Below, piece after piece: positions 1 to 15,400 of a stretch of 64,000 nucleotides of DNA. Location: positions 248,001 through 312,000 of the forward strand of contig CACVBU010000545.1 in NCBI GenBank assembly GCA_902728285.1. Reading direction: 5' to 3'. This DNA comes from Clytia hemisphaerica. Its lineage: Eukaryota > Cnidaria > Hydrozoa > Leptothecata > Clytiidae. The notes below the pieces were generated by a model. The model made no database searches and was not told the DNA's origin. It saw only the letters and a program-made list of their open reading frames with translations. The position numbers and the translations under genes are program-made. Within the stretch, counting starts at the first letter, position 1, and the number at the start of each line of letters is the position of its first letter.

Positions 1-306
1 GATTTTCAAACAAGTGTTCACCATACAGAATTGATAGATGACTTGACGGTTCGTTCAGGACATTTTTAATCATATTTAATTTTTTCTAGTTCGGGAGATT
101 CAAATTTAATCGCGATATTGAGGCCGGCAATTATGATAAATAACTCTACTAGCTAGAGGAACATAGTTTTAGAACAGTTGATTAAGCTCCTTGAGCAGTT
201 GAAATTCCCTTCAGAAGGGAAGGAGGGCGGGGCACGGGGGGCTTCCAAAAACAAGAAACCGCATTTACTGACGCCCCCACTTTAGATGGGCTGAAAATAT
301 ACTCAC

Positions 307-429
307 TGTAGGCTTTTTGTATGCCAGTCTTGAGCCGTTCATTTTCATTGGCTTTCTTATTCAGTTCTTCTTGTACTTTGTTCAGTTCGTTGGATCCTTT
401 CAATAAACGCTCTTGTTGTTGTAGTTTTA
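307..429 (-). CDS. CENPE: kinesin exon 43 (last exon in window)
   Basis: It encodes [20 protein letters not shown] and on to GIQKAY. The donor is the strong site gtgagt at 306, still phase 1, so at least one more exon lies left of base 1. I see no convincing exon in 1-306. Confidence 0.82.
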
Positions 430-3400
430 CTGTGGCAAAAAGGTAAAAATCGATAGTTTGTATCGTAGAGGGTCCAAACTTTTCAAAGCCAGACGGAGCC
501 CCTTTATAAGGAAAAGAGTTGGGAGTTTAAAGTTAGACTCGGGAAAAGCTTTGACATGAATCCGTATGTAAAACATTATTCCGAAATTGTAAAATTTTTT
601 TAGTTTTACCTGGAAAAGCCTATTATGACGTCTTGAAAAAAACTTAAAACCTTTATACCGAATATTTTCAAAAAAAATTATTTTATATTCAAACACCGGA
701 TGACGTCATTTGAAAAATGGACAGGTGACAAAATTAGGTGTTAAACTGTTTAAAATTGAGTTTGGGACCCTAAAAAGGATGTGAATTTTAAACGTATGTA
801 TGTAAAGCAAATGATAAATCATTCATCATACCTTGAGAGCTTTTCAGGCATTCTGAGTACGATTCCAATTTCTGCTTCAAGATTCTATTTTTCTCCGTTA
901 TTTCAGTGTTACTGTTGTTCAACCGTAAGACTCTTTTATCTAGATCAGTGACCAGTCTCTCCCATTCCTCAGTAGATGAGTTTCCGCTCGGCCGTCGTAC
1001 GCTCTCGAAATGAGTGATCGCACGTTTCATCTGGTCTGAAAAGAAATAAACAATATAGTCGCTTAAAGAAGTGCAGACAGCATCCGAAATAAGCGAAATA
1101 CACTAGATGAGGGATAGAAAACTAAGCTGAAAGCAACAAAGTCTAAAATTACGGCATCCAAATAGGCGAACGAAACTAGCTCGGGGATAACTAAACTGAA
1201 AGCAACATATTATTCTTAAATTAGAGCACAAGAACAAAACTAGCTCAGAGGATAGAAAAAGGTTAAAGACCAACCTTTGAGTTCTTCTTTTTTGCTTTTC
1301 AGTTTCTTGATTTCATCATCTTGTTCATGGATACGGTTCTTGTACACTTCAATGTCTTCCAACCGTAATTTCAGTTTGTTCTGCAGTACTTTCAAGTCGT
1401 CTTTTGGCGTTTCAGCCGAATCTAAAATGACGGAAGATGATGTACTTCATTTAGGAGGAGGAAGATTTAGGAGGATGTCCGAAATAAGATAGTGAGGTGA
1501 ATATTAAAAAAGTGGCACTATTGGGTAGCAATATTTGTGACTTCTACTGTCAAATCCTGCATGTCGGTTGTTGAAATAAACATTATTTGGGCCTCTTTGA
1601 TGCCAGTAACCATTCAAATAGTATTTATTTGACATTTTTTGAGTTTTGTTTAGAAATATTTCGCGGATGAGAACTAGAACCGACTACGTTATAGGCTTGG
1701 CCGGGATGGAAAAGTCGCTTCACTCCACAAGGCCTATTAGGAAATACCAGGAGAAAAAAAGAAAAAAATTAAAAAGTAGGTATTTACCGCAAAATTAAGT
1801 ACCCAATGAACTTACCATTATTTAGAGGTGATGTATTTCTATTGCTCGTCAATGATTGTTCATATTTTTGTTGTAGATCTCCTAACTCTTTCTTCACAGC
1901 CTCGTTTTCGTTAGAGACGGTCGTCATGGTATTTTCTTTCTCTGTCAGCCCCTTTTCCATGTTGAGCAATTCGTCTTTGAGTTCTTTGACTTCCTCTTCG
2001 TAGAGATTTTTCAGTTGTTCACATTTTCTTTCAAGCTCGTCAACTTTCTCATGTGATAACTAACAGAGAAAGATGAAGTGTAAGGTATAAGTTTCTAGGT
2101 TACATTACAAAACTTGTTTGAAAGACTTCCATTGAAAGTTAGGATCAAGAAAACTATATCAGATTGGAACATTGGACCCTATTGTCTTTGCAAAACAATA
2201 ACATGATGAATGGAAACCTCCAGCAACGCGGAATCGATAGCAATCGCCTAAGTTGTGAAGATCGGGATGATTTTCAACATCTGCAAGGTTTGGGTTACGG
2301 TATTTCGCCAGACCGCGTCACGGATTTTGTAGTAGGAGGTCTGAGCCCTAGTCCTCGTTTCCAAAACAATTTGAAGGTTATGGGTAAGGGCAGTTGAACC
2401 ATGACTCACCTGTTCGACTTGATTAAGTCTTGTTTTTTCGTCCAATTCCTGTCTCAATTTCTCAATCGTTTCATTCAGTTGAACGTTATCGCTTTGAAGG
2501 CGTTTCATACATCGAACCAGCTCAGTAGCCTGTGCTTCTTTCTCACTGGCTTTACGTTCGTACGCGCTTTTACACAGAGAACGTTCCTCCTCGCAGCTCT
2601 CTTTCTCTTTCAAGAGAGCCTGGTCTAATTCTTGGATTTTACTGTCAAGAGATTCGATTTGTTTTCGCTCCTTCTCAACTTCTTCTTGCAAAGCATCTTT
2701 ATCTCCCACGAGTTCTTCTTTCTGGGTTTCTAAATCCTGCGAAGGAAAAAAATAAAAAATAGACTCACTGCCCTAAAACTTGAAAGAGCAGCTCCCATTG
2801 TAAAGGGATTGCAGTAACCCATTTTAAAATCGCTGAGCTAGTTTGGACCCGACCACGCTAATAGAGGCCTGGTGTTCAGAACTCGTTCGGTGAAATTCGA
2901 TGCAGGTCAAAACAGATTGAAAGGTATTAGTCTCAATAAACGTTTTTATTTATCAGAACATCCAAAATCTTTTAAGCCTAAAAACATTCTTATTTTCATC
3001 ATTTTGTGACATTTCCTAAGAAATTTGACGTTTTGATTCTCGTGCGAAGTTTTAAAATCTTTTTTATACGTTCTTATATAGTTTGTGCTTATACAAAAAT
3101 GTGCAATACCTGTATCATTTGCGTCATAGTTTCTTTTGTGTGCACCAATGACGTCACTGCATCCTCTTTTGTCAGAAGGTCTGATTTCATGGCTTCCACT
3201 TGTGATAACAAACTACCCTTTGTTTGTTCCAAATTCTCAATGGTTGTCTTGCTCTCCTCCATCGTTTCTTTGTTACTTTCCAATGATTCTAAGCAGGAAA
3301 GACAAAAAAATAATCTCCAAGCAGATTCTGATACTCCGCACATGGCAAGTATTCACTGTAAAGCTCATGGCTCTAGGGTAGCGGACCGCTTTTGTCTTTT

Positions 3401-6400
3401 CCATCCAGATTCGGGACGGATTAAAAGCACGCTGATAGGCTCAAAGTCAAACGTCAATCATTTGCATACAATGAGATTACAGTAAAAATAAATAGGACTG
3501 TACTCTTTTTTCTAAGAGTCAGTAGATTTTTAATGTAGCTCCCGCTGTTATTTTTTATTGAGCCTCAAATTGTTCTTGTACTTGGAGCAGAATTGAGGCA
3601 AGAATGTTGCTTTCAGCTTAAAAACTCTGTTCAAAGCCGTGTGAAATCGAAAACAAACTTGATGGAAACTTTTTACCTTGTAGTGAAAACAAATTCTCTT
3701 CGAGGTCTGAAATCTTAGTTCGCAATTGATTGTTGAATTGGGATAATTGGTCATATTGTTGCACAACCGCGTTCAATTCTTTTACTCTCGTTTCCAGTCC
3801 TCTTTTATCAGCAACACGACTTTGTTCGACCTGTTCAACCAACGCTACAAAGTGAACAGAATGGAAAATTATGATATGGTACAAAAACTTTTGCTCAGAG
3901 CGATGTCGAGTGTCGATGGGATGCTTGTAGATATTAGTTACGTTCCGTTTCGCTTCGAAACTTCTCTGTACACAGATCCAGTATATACGGCTAATTTCAA
4001 AATTCATTGCCGTAGAGGGTCTGTTGTCATTGTCTTTTCTCACTTGAGATTTTTCAAAACGATCGCTGCGATGGAGTGTTGGTGAGAGAGGAGGGACGAT
4101 GGGAGAAGTGTTGCTATTTTATAAATCATACTTCATTGCAGAGGTCTCCGTACGGGAATTTTTTAATCAAACAGACAATGCGCACAGAGTGTACTACGAA
4201 GCAATACACGTGAGATGCACCCTGGTAGAGAGTACTTCGAAACGAAATGAAGCCATTTTATTGGTTAGAAGTGATGTAAAAATTGAATTTTACCAATAGA
4301 ATAGCTTGATTTCGTTTCGGGAGCGAAATGTAACTGTAGCGTGTGAGCGTGGTCTAAATCTAACCTTGCAACACTTAAATTTCGACCATTATCGTATAGA
4401 GTTTTCACTAACCCCAAACAATCTTCCTCTAATTAGACATGATAAAAAGCTTTGAGAGACAATTACTAATGTATTAAAAACTTCTCTAATTTATCTTTTT
4501 CCTAAATTTTAACGCGATATAAAAGAATGCAAAATTATAAACACACTACCATAATGTGTAAAAAGTTGTAATCCATCACTCTAACTATTCACACGAGCTA
4601 TTGAAATTTTTTTTTCAATACATAGTATAACAAGCAACATGCTGAATGGACCTACCTAATGATTAACATCAGATGAAAATAAGAAAAAAGTGACAATAAT
4701 TGTACAAAAATTCAGAATGGAAAAATAAAGCTTGTGTGTTGAATAATGTAAAATGGTAAAAAGGAATTTTCCCAAATACAAAAATCACTTGAACCATTCA
4801 GGCCCAAAAAACCTTTTAAGCTGTTTTTTGCCCAAATTTGCCCAAAATAATTTTCCTTAAAAATCTGGCTTCGTCACATTTTGGGCATTGCCATTTTGCA
4901 TCATTGTGCAAAAAATCAGAAAAAAATTATGAGTCAACATTGAGAAAAGCTATATTTTCTTATTTGGTTAAAGGGAATTTCCCCAAAATACGAAAATCCG
5001 TCTTTTAAGGCGAATAAGAATTTCCCGGGAAAAACCACTTCAGTCATTCTTTAGAGAATCTTGCCCTCCATCTTTATACAAAAAATCAGAAAAAAGTAAT
5101 GACAGGATTTTGCACAAAGTCCAAAAAACCCTATTTTTAGGCAGTTTTTGGCCCAAATTTGCCCAAATATATTTTTTTTCGAAAATCGGGCTCCGACACA
5201 TTTTAGGCATTGCCATTTTGCATCATTGCGCAAAAAATCAGAAAAAATTAATGAGTCAACATTGTTAAAAGCTATATTTTCTTATTTGGTTAAAGGGAAT
5301 TTCCCCCAAAATACGAAAATCCGTTTTTTAAGGCGAATAAGAATTTTCCGGGAAAAACCACTTCAGCCATTCTTTAGAGAATCTTGCCCTCCATCTTTGT
5401 ACAAAAAATCAGGAAAAAGTAATGACAGGATTTTGCACAAAGTCCAAAAAACCCTATTTTTAGGTAGTTTTTGGCCCAAATAATTTTTTTCTCAAAAATC
5501 GAGCTCCGTCACGTTCTGGGCATTGCCATTTTGCATCATTGTGAAAAAAATCAGAAAAAACTAATGAGCCAATCCTGAGAAAAGCTGGTAACAGACGGAC
5601 GGACGAACGAACGAACGAACGAACGAACGGACATGGGTTAATTTATAGGACCTCCACCGGGGCACCCGGAGGTAGGTCCAAAAAATGTGAATAAATTAAA
5701 TAGATTCTTACTGACCTTCTTTATCTTTCAATGATTGCTCCAATGTTTGTATCTTATCATTCAAGCCAACGACCACCTCGTTCTCAGTCTTCTTAGCTTG
5801 AGCTTCCACTTGTTGCAGCGTAGATGTCAGTTGCTCTTTCTCATATTGAAGCACGTCCAAGTCGCGCTGGAGAGTGTTGAGCTCTACTATCAGGTTATCA
5901 TTATGTGCTTTTAGAGATTTGTTCTCTTCTTTTGACGCTGTTTCGGCTTCCGTATGTTTTGAATCAATCTCTTCTGCAGAAATTTGAAGAAGAAAACTCA
6001 ATGATAGACGACATGAGGGATGGGATGGATCCCAGGATGGGAATTCTTGTAAACGTATTTGGGGTGGTTTTTCAAGGTTATTCTCGCTTGGTTCGTTGTA
6101 AAGCCCTTTTCACGATTCATCGTTACTGATCATTTCGTTAAAAAAAGTCTCAATGTTCTACTTGCATCTGATTCCCTTACTTGTATATACTGCAAGAGAC
6201 TGCGATTGCGGTATGTGGAAAATGTAAAATTGACGTGTGAAACCCTTCTACCCTATAAGTTCAACAAGTCCCTGAATGGATTAGGGTCTTTAGTAAAGGG
6301 ATTTTAACCCAAATTCAGTTGAGACAAAAATGAGCCCATAAACTCGAGAAAACCCGATAATTTTACGACTCAGCTCATCACCATATTGTTTCCTTCGAAT

Positions 6401-9400
6401 GTGATTGAGCAACAAAGTCATACCTGATTTAGCTTGAATTTCAGTTTCAAGCTTGACAATATTCTCTTTCGATTCCTTCAATTCTTGACGTAAATGTTCA
6501 ATGGTTTGTGACGTTGATTCGACTTCTTCTTCTTTTGCTTCTTTCTCAGATTGTAAAATGAAATTCCGCTCTTCAAGAAGCGAAGATTTTTCTGCAATAA
6601 ATAAGGGAAATCTTATGATAAGAACAAAATGAAATTTATCAAGGCCTCTTAAGACATTTTACTTTGCATTTACTACTACCCTTTAACATTTAAAGAACAT
6701 TCGTTTCCTTACCCATTAATACAATCAACTCTCTAATTCGAACATCTATGATTCGAATCTTTCTGTAAGTCGAACTAAAAAATTGATCCCTTTAAGCTGT
6801 AAAGTAGTTTAAATTGCTCTTTATGATTCGATTTTTTTATAAATCGAAGTAAAGTCTTGAAGATCGACTTAGAGAGAGGCAGCTGAGCTTACAAAAAATT
6901 TAGCCCGGTAAATACCTGTCAGTTCGCAACCCGGCGTAAAAGGGGTTGTTAAGAACCACTTGAAGTGACAGTAGTACAGTGGTAGAGCGTCCGTCTACGG
7001 TTCGCAAGGTTGTGGGTTCAACCCCAAGCCGAGTCATACCAAAGATTCCCAAAATGGTACTTGATGCCTCTCTGCTTGATGCTCAGCAATTAAGAGAAGA
7101 ATCAAGGGTAATAGGACCAATCCAGGGAAAAAGAGTGGCACCCTCCACTACCTTCGGGTAGATATACCTTTTTCTTCTGTGAATATTTTTTGGAATTGTT
7201 CTTGTTCTTCTACCATGAGTTCGATTTGACTGGACTTTTCAGCCAATAATGTTTCTTGTTCTGATATCTTTTCACGCAATTCAATAACCGATGCTGGAAG
7301 AGAAAGGAAAAATATATCAATAATCAAAAAAATTCCAAAAACAATGAATAGAAAGTTGTAAAAAGCAGACAAAGAGTGGTTCGAAATATTCATTAGCCAA
7401 TTGTATTCTCAAATGTTTCCAGCTTCGAATGTCGAAAGAAAGCGAACACACAGTCCGTGAAAAAAATAAACGTTCATGGTTTTAGTTGCAGAATTACAAT
7501 TCAAATTATGGTCGAACAAAATCAGTCGGGAAATAGAGGGACAACCTTAGAATAGCAACACAAAGCTTTCAAATTTGAAAACCAATGATTGTAACTACAA
7601 CTTCTACAATCAACAATGCGAAATTCGAAGTTAAAAGGAAAGTCTAGTTACCAGTGGTAAGAGTATTGTTTTCAATTTGTGACATCGTTTCTTTCAATTC
7701 TTTGATTTCTGATTGAAGATTTTGATTGGTTTTGGAAAGTTCTTCCAGTTGATTTTCTTTATCTTCTTTGTCTGTTTGTAAAACGAAATTTCGTTCTTCC
7801 AACTGCGTCACTTTTTCTGAGAATAAATGAGAAGGAAAATTAATGTATTTTTTATTAAATCAAGGTTAAAGTGTAAAAGATTAAGAGCATCCTAATAACA
7901 TTTTTAAAGGATTTGCAGACTCCTAAATATGCAATCTCTTAGGAAATTAATTAAATCAAAATTCTTACAAAATGCTTAAAAATAAGAACACTTAAAGGCT
8001 CAAAACCTATACCAGTGCCGTAGCCACCGGGGGGGGGGGGCTGGGCCCCTCAAAAGATTTTCAGATTATGGTGTTTTTTTGAAAAAGGTGTAAATTTCGT
8101 CAATGTTGTCTGTTTATTTACTTTCTAAAAATGTAATGCACTAACTATTTAAGATGATAGTCTTATGATTTGAAAATATATTAATATGCACGCGATTTCT
8201 ACTTGCCTTTTGCTGAAAATTGACTTTCGGAGAGGCAGTTTAAGCCAATCTGGAGGGTATAAGTCCAAAGATTTTCCTGGACCGTCGCCCCCAACCATGG
8301 TGGGGCCTCCTTAGATAATAAACTAAATTGAATTCGTATAGCTGTCACTGAAAATAAGCACCGATAATTTTATGTTCTTCGAAAACGAAAGATGTCATTG
8401 TCTATAAAATCGAGCATAAAGTCTCAAATTCATAAAACAACAAGAAACCACAACCAGTCAAAAACCAAGAACTGTCTATCATCTATCCATTACAGTATAA
8501 TACAATATTCCATGTCATGCAATCCAATCAGAATGCAGAACTACAGCATAGGATCTGTACAAGTACTCTCTCTTATATGCCACATACGATAGTCAATGTT
8601 TAATCACAAATCTTTACTTTATTATTTGCCATTCTGGAAACAAGCAACTTTTGCTGTCTTTACGACGAATAGCATTCTTTTTTCTTCATCAGTTCAATTC
8701 TTCCCAAAAGCAAGAGAAGCACTATCAGGTCGGGATCAGGTCTTGAAAACTTTTTCTGATACAGTATTCCAAATATATCTCTCGGCTCTCATGGTAATAG
8801 TCTCACATCATAAAAAGCGAAGAAAGATCTTGCATTCAATGAGTCCATCCTTTCTACTGTTTTCTGATAAAAATAATTAAAACCTATCGCTCACGAAAAC
8901 GCCCGATTTTGTACCACGTGTCCCACTCGACCAATCAAAAAGCTCACCGAACCCTGCATTCATATTATGAACGCGCCCTTTCCCTAAGCCAGTATTCCAA
9001 GGCAAACTTAAAATCCGTAAATATAAAAAAAATAATAAATATAATATAAATATAAAAAATTATTGCCATAAGCCGTGTGTCCTAGCCTTGTGAATACGGG
9101 CTTAGTTAACTAGGCTAGAGTACTTTCAGCGCTTGAGTTAAAATAGGTAATTGCGTGAGAATATGTGTTGAAGTGAAAATGGGTTTCAATAGAGAGAGGG
9201 GAAAAGTAGTAAACAATAGCCTAACAGATGTGCTATTTACTGTCTCTCATAGCTCATACGTTGTGACTTTTCTAACACGGGGGTAGGGTTTTCTTGCTAA
9301 GGATTTCACAAATGAGTAAATCTATTTTTCAGGTCAATTTTATTATAAGAATTTTTTTAATATAAAAACAATTTAATTCTTATAAGGCGTGAAAGCTACA

Positions 9401-12400
9401 TTGTATTGAAAATATACATTGTATTGAAAATATCTTTATAAAGATTTTATAAACGAAACGAAAGTGCTTTTAGAGCGCGGTCACACCAAAATATAAGTTT
9501 AGCTAATGCTAAAAAGGAATCACCATTTTTGCTTATTTTAAGCGGCGCGTCGGAAAACTTCAATCAACATTTCTAATAAGTCTAAAAATTTGTGTGGATA
9601 AAAATTCATTCATTCATTCATTCGAAAACCGCCTCAACGCAATCTGTTTTTTCTGTGTGTGAATTAATTGGCGTGCAAAAAATATGTGCACATCTTTCAA
9701 AATTTTCAAAAATTTGAAAAGAAACACAAATCGCATTTTCAATAGACCTTATATTTAAATAAAGGAAGGCTTCTTAACTCGATAAGCGTGATTGAGACGT
9801 AACATTTTTGTGTAAACATTTGCGAACATTTCTAAAAATAGAAATTTCAAAAGTGCTAAGAAATGTTAACATATGTACACGCAAAATTTGTGTGTAACAT
9901 TTGATTTTTTTTATTAAAAAAGAGAGAAAAAAGAGAGAAAAATCGGCGAAAAAACACGTGCGCACTTGAAGTATCCTTTTAAATTCCCTTTAAATGGCGG
10001 CATCCTTTGATTCAAAATGTTAACCATCGAGAGCAAATCATTTTTTTTTGATTGATTTGCTATCTGCGCGTAACATTCGTTAACATTTGAATGTTTCTGA
10101 ATGTTAATCGATGTTACACAGTAACATTTTGTACAACATTTGCTATTTTTAGAAAATGTTACTCGATTACTAAAACAGGTGATTCCTCGAATTCAGGATT
10201 TTTTCTTCAATTTTTTCGAGTGGTCACATCAAAAAATAGATAAAAATATTTGTTGTTATGACAACAGCTATATAAGCGGAGGTAAATCATTTGGTGTGAC
10301 CGCACTCTTAACGTATCAGAATACGGTACACATTTTTTTTTAATAAGAATACACTTTATAAGAATGTCCATGATGAATATGGCCGAAAAAAAGCGTGTAG
10401 TAAAAAGTTTCATCTCGTGCAAGGAACTTTAATCCACTTTCTTTTTTATAAGAATACACTTTATACAAATGTCCTTGATGAAAGTTAAGTTAAGCTAATA
10501 AAATCACCATCATGAAATTTTGCGGCTAGTACGAAACGCAGGTTCACGTTTAAGGTTACAGGTCTAATTTACAGGTTACAAGTTACAGCTGGTTACAGGT
10601 TGTAGGTCGAAATTTGGAAAAATAATTGCAGAAAGTTTCGCGAGACCGAAAAGTCGCGAAATTTCGCGGATTTAAGTTTCGCGATTTTTACTTTTTGAAG
10701 AAAATTTACGGAAGAAACTTTCGCGGTTTTTTGTGAAAGTTCAATTTTAGTAGCAATAACTTTCGTGAGTGGCTAGGGAAAGTGAATAAAAAATTATTTC
10801 AAATATCTTTTTTTTTCTTTAAACGAAAGAGTTATATGCTAATTCACTTCTTCCTCCCATTCCGAATCATAGTCACTGCGATAATATCGATAATATTGAC
10901 TCATCTCGGCTTTTAAAACTTGGAAAAAACTTTCGCGATTTTTAGGAAAATTTCATTTTTCGCGAAAATAATTTTCGCGAATTTCTTGTTTAATTTCTTA
11001 CCTGGCAGAAACTTTCGCAAAAAATGCCAAAAACGCGAAAAACGCGAAAGTTTCTGCCCTTAATATGCGAAATTAACAAAAACAAGTTACATAAACACGC
11101 TCGTGAACATATGTTTTACCCCCGTAAAGAGAACTTTTGAAATAAAAGATGATCTCCCCCGCTACAGCTTCGAAAACTCATACTCACGCAGACCTATTTT
11201 CACATCAGCGCTATAAGTACTGGTGCTCCAAACACTCAAATCACAGACAAAATTCGATTTTACTTTTCGTATACTTTACAGAAAAATTTGGTCAAAATAT
11301 AAATACTTTATTGCTGAACTTTAAACAATTTGGATAAAACGGAAATCCGTCTGGGATGGAAGAACATTGGCATACCTAAAACATTTAATCACTCTAACAA
11401 TGTGACCTAACACAACGAACATTGAACCACTCTAACAGTGTAAGCTAAGCCATATGACAACAATCATAAAATTGTCTAACCTTTCTCGGCGACGAAAACA
11501 TTTTGGAAGTTTTGATGATCGTTTTCCAAATTTGTAACGAGTTCAATTTTTTGTCGAAGTAACTCTTCTTGTTCTGTCAACTTTTGGCGTAGTTCAATCA
11601 GCTCTTCTGATAAAAAAATGTTACAATACATATACATGGTAGCTCCATGACAATCATGTCTTTGAACCAAATTATTCATTCTATGTTTGTGTATGTACCT
11701 ATGCACTTACACGTTTTTGTTATAAGAACATCCAAAATTTTTTAAGCCTTGGGATGTTCTTAACTTTTCGAGTTTTAAGCCTAAAAATGTTCTTAACGTG
11801 TTCTTATTTTCGCCATTTATTGCCACGCAAAAAAGTTAACATCACAAGTTATTACATTATTAACTTTTTATTCTTTACGTCAAAATAGTTTTCATTTTAT
11901 TCTGTGGAAGTTTTTCTTTCAGTTTTCATTGTATATTTACGAAAATGACGTGAAACGAGGAAGCAAAGAGTACACGAAAACAATTCAAGAGGAGGGAGGT
12001 TTTTTTGAACGTTAGAGGAGGAGGGGTATAACCTGCAAAGGGGGACGGGGGCTGCCCAGGCTAGGTAAAAACCTCTGCACCAATTTGGAAAGTTTTATTT
12101 ATTATAGACTATATATACCGCTTGAATTCAATTCAGGCTGAACTGCAATTTGTGATATCGTATCTTGTAGCTCTTTCACTTCTGATTGAAGATTTTGATT
12201 GGTTTTGGAAAGTTCTTCCAATTGGCTTTCTTTATCTTCTTTGTCTGTTTGTAAAACGAAATTTCGTTCTTCCAACTGCGTCACTTTTTCTGAAGAAAAA
12301 TAAAATAAAATGTGGTTTAACTTCTAATTTACATAATATATGGAGAAGGATTTAGACAAGATGGATCGGAGAATATTGGCTAGCCTGTTATAAGTATAAG

Positions 12401-15400
12401 TTTTGAGGTAAAATTGTCCCCACCTATACAATCATATTTTCTATTTATAAGGGCTGCCTGCAACCATAACTGTAGGGCGGGAGGGTGGTAAAAAAGATTC
12501 TCATTAAGCTTCAAATCTCTCGCCGATGGATCGAAGGAGCCCATCTATCGGTTCACTTCTGCCATTATGAATATGATATAGACCCGAAGCAATGACATTT
12601 AGATTAAAAGGGTGGAAGGCGGCAGCCCATTCACCAGGCCTTGGCGTTGAGTTGGTTATTAGCTTGGTTATTACAGTTAAACTACAATTTAACAGGTTAA
12701 ATAGACATTATAAATTTTCAATAGAATCGACCTCTACAAAGCAACAGCAAACACCACTACAAGGAAGGGTAATCAAATATGATGATAATGCAATTCGTTC
12801 AGCACATAGCTAGGCTACGTCATATCTTCCTTCGTTTCGAGCGTAAAACTCCTGCTCTTTGGAATATGAGCACTGCTCTTTTTTTGAATATTCGCCGGAT
12901 ACATCACATGAGCACTAGTGGCCGCCTATAGCAGTGCCTATAGACCAAGACATGGCATGAACCCCCCCCCCCCCGCCCGCAGGGGGGGGGGGCTACAACC
13001 AAAATCTTCCTGAAAAAGGCTGGGGGCTGGTATTTTTTTTTAATTTCAGGGGGTACCTATGATCTCTGGGGGTATCTAACTTTTATGCAGTAAGGTCTGG
13101 GGGCTTGGGAACTATATTTTATCTTGCTTTTATCTAACTATCATTATTCTTTTTAATTGTAAAAATATACAATTTTTTCCTTATCTTGACATATACTCAA
13201 GTCACAGGGGGTACCAATCACAGGGGGTACCTACTAACGTCTGTTGTTTGGGGGTACCTAAAATTCAGGGGGTACCTATTTTCTTAGGGGGTACCTAAAC
13301 CCCTGGTCCATGCCATGCCAAGCAAGAGTAAGGTCTAAAAGCCTGGGGCTGTCTATTATGTAGACTACGCATAGCTTGTTCTCCAAACTAGCATAAAACT
13401 AACGCAATTAACATTTTAAAAGACTTTTAAACCAGGTTTTAAGATTTTTTTTTCAGTTTATGCAGTTTATGTAGTAAAAAGGAGATGGGAGTTTGATGCA
13501 TAAAAAGTTTTTTGATAAGCTGCCATGTTATATTTACCTTTCTCAGTGTTGTAAACATTTTGGAAGTTCTGATGCTCGTTCTCCATATTATGAAGCATAT
13601 CCATCTTCTGTTGAAGTGATTCTTCATACTCTGCCAATTTACGGCGTAACTCAATCACCTCATCAGCTGTGTGATTGACCAAAGGAGAAAGGTTAGAATT
13701 TAGGTAGTACCAAAATCCATTTTTGCCAGACATTTAAATAACAAAAAACAAAACTTAATCCGAATAAGCTCATCTTCTTGACTTCGACATTCAAAATACA
13801 AAAAAGAGAGGGATGGTGAAATGTCTGAACTGAAGTTTCCTCGCCTCTGTTTATGAACATTTTTGCTAGTATTTAAAATGATGATTTTGTAGTAGCATTT
13901 TAGTGTTGACAATGACTCGATAAAGAAACCGAAATATTCAGAAATTTTACCACCTCTCCCTTATTTTTGTTTTTTGAATGTCGAAATAAAGAAGATGAGC
14001 TTATTCGGTTCAACTTTTATTTTACATGTTTTATAGGTAGTACCAGTAAAGATTTTCATTTCTTTATGACAGGATTTCAGTGGATTTTCAAGGTGTTTTA
14101 ATACTCAAATTTTATCTAAACGGCAGAATAGCACCCTTGAGCGAGGTAAGGATTACAACTTTTACTTCGAAAAAGATGATTGCAAGAGAAACTATTTTAA
14201 AGAAGAAAGAAGGCAAAGTCTGAAGCTGCAATAACAATCCGAGATAAATCAATATTAACACAATGTTAGAGATTTTAAAGGTTAGTGGGTTTCAAGGATT
14301 TTAAGCCACTTTAGACACCTGAACAGCATGCTCTTGAATTGTCAAGCATAATCAGAACACCTCTATAGCAAGTAACCCAATTAAAAGAACAATTTCAATT
14401 CGATAAAAAAAGCATTAGTTTCAAGTCAAGTCTGAGTATAAAGATGCGCCAATTTTTATGTAGGAAAAGAGGAACAAACATTTACTGAAATCACACTTAA
14501 AAAGGTAAAGATGGCTATTATTTTGGTGGATATATTTCTTGAGATATCAACCGGTTAATTATAAATACCTTTCAAATTCGAGTCAGTTTCATTTCCCACT
14601 TCAGACATTGCCTCTTTCAATTCTTTAATTTCTGATTGAAGATTTTGATTGGTTTGGGAAAGTTCTTCCAATTGGCTTTCTTTCTCTTCTTTGTCTGTTT
14701 GTAAAACGAAATTTCGTTCTTCCAACTGCGTCACTTTTACTAAAAAAACAAGTTATTGAGATTTTCCGTCATTTGTCCAGGGCGGGAAAAAATACGAAGA
14801 TTTTCGTGTTTTATTTGAGACTAAAAACATTCGATTGGTTTTAAATCTCTCATCATCAAAACAGTTTGATAAAACAATGAGGCGAATAAACGCCAAACTA
14901 ACAAGAAGAAACCTGAACCCTGAATGTTTGTACTTCGTGCAAACGGGTAGTAAAATAAAGTAATGAAGCTCAAGAAAGCCTAATTTCGCCCTTGAAATAA
15001 AAAAAAAACAAGTAAGAACAATCTCATGTGTTGAGAATTAGCATAATAAGACCTTAACGAGAAAACTAGTTCTTATAAAAAAGAATAGTGTAATGGGCAA
15101 GTCGACGTCACACCTTTTTCCGCCACGAAAACATTTTGGAAGTTTTGATGATCGTTTTCCAAATTTGTGACGAGTTCAATTTTTTGTCGAAGTAACTCTT
15201 CCTGTTCTGTCAGCTTTTGGCGTAGTTCAATCACCTCATCTGATAAAAAAAATATCCAAGATAAAAATGAAGTAATCATAATATTTGGTGGAGCCTTAGC
15301 ATGAAAATCTAGAGTCACTAAACAAGGGCTTTTAATTCAATATGTAGCCTCATTTTGTTTTCACTCAACTTTGAAACATGCAACATAAGTATGTTTATTA

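Noticed and set aside
1277..1492. Plus-strand open frames opposite kinesin exons (for example 1277-1492, 2164-2628, 19722-19931)
   Set aside because: They are antisense shadows of coiled-coil exons, with the typical Ser/Phe/Leu-rich composition.
6968..7040. Functional tRNA gene
   Set aside because: The acceptor stem pairs for only about four bases and no good anticodon arm forms. A SINE head is more likely.
8392..8880. Two adjacent plus-strand open frames in kinesin intron 32
   Set aside because: AT-rich composition, no signal peptide or domain, no splice context.
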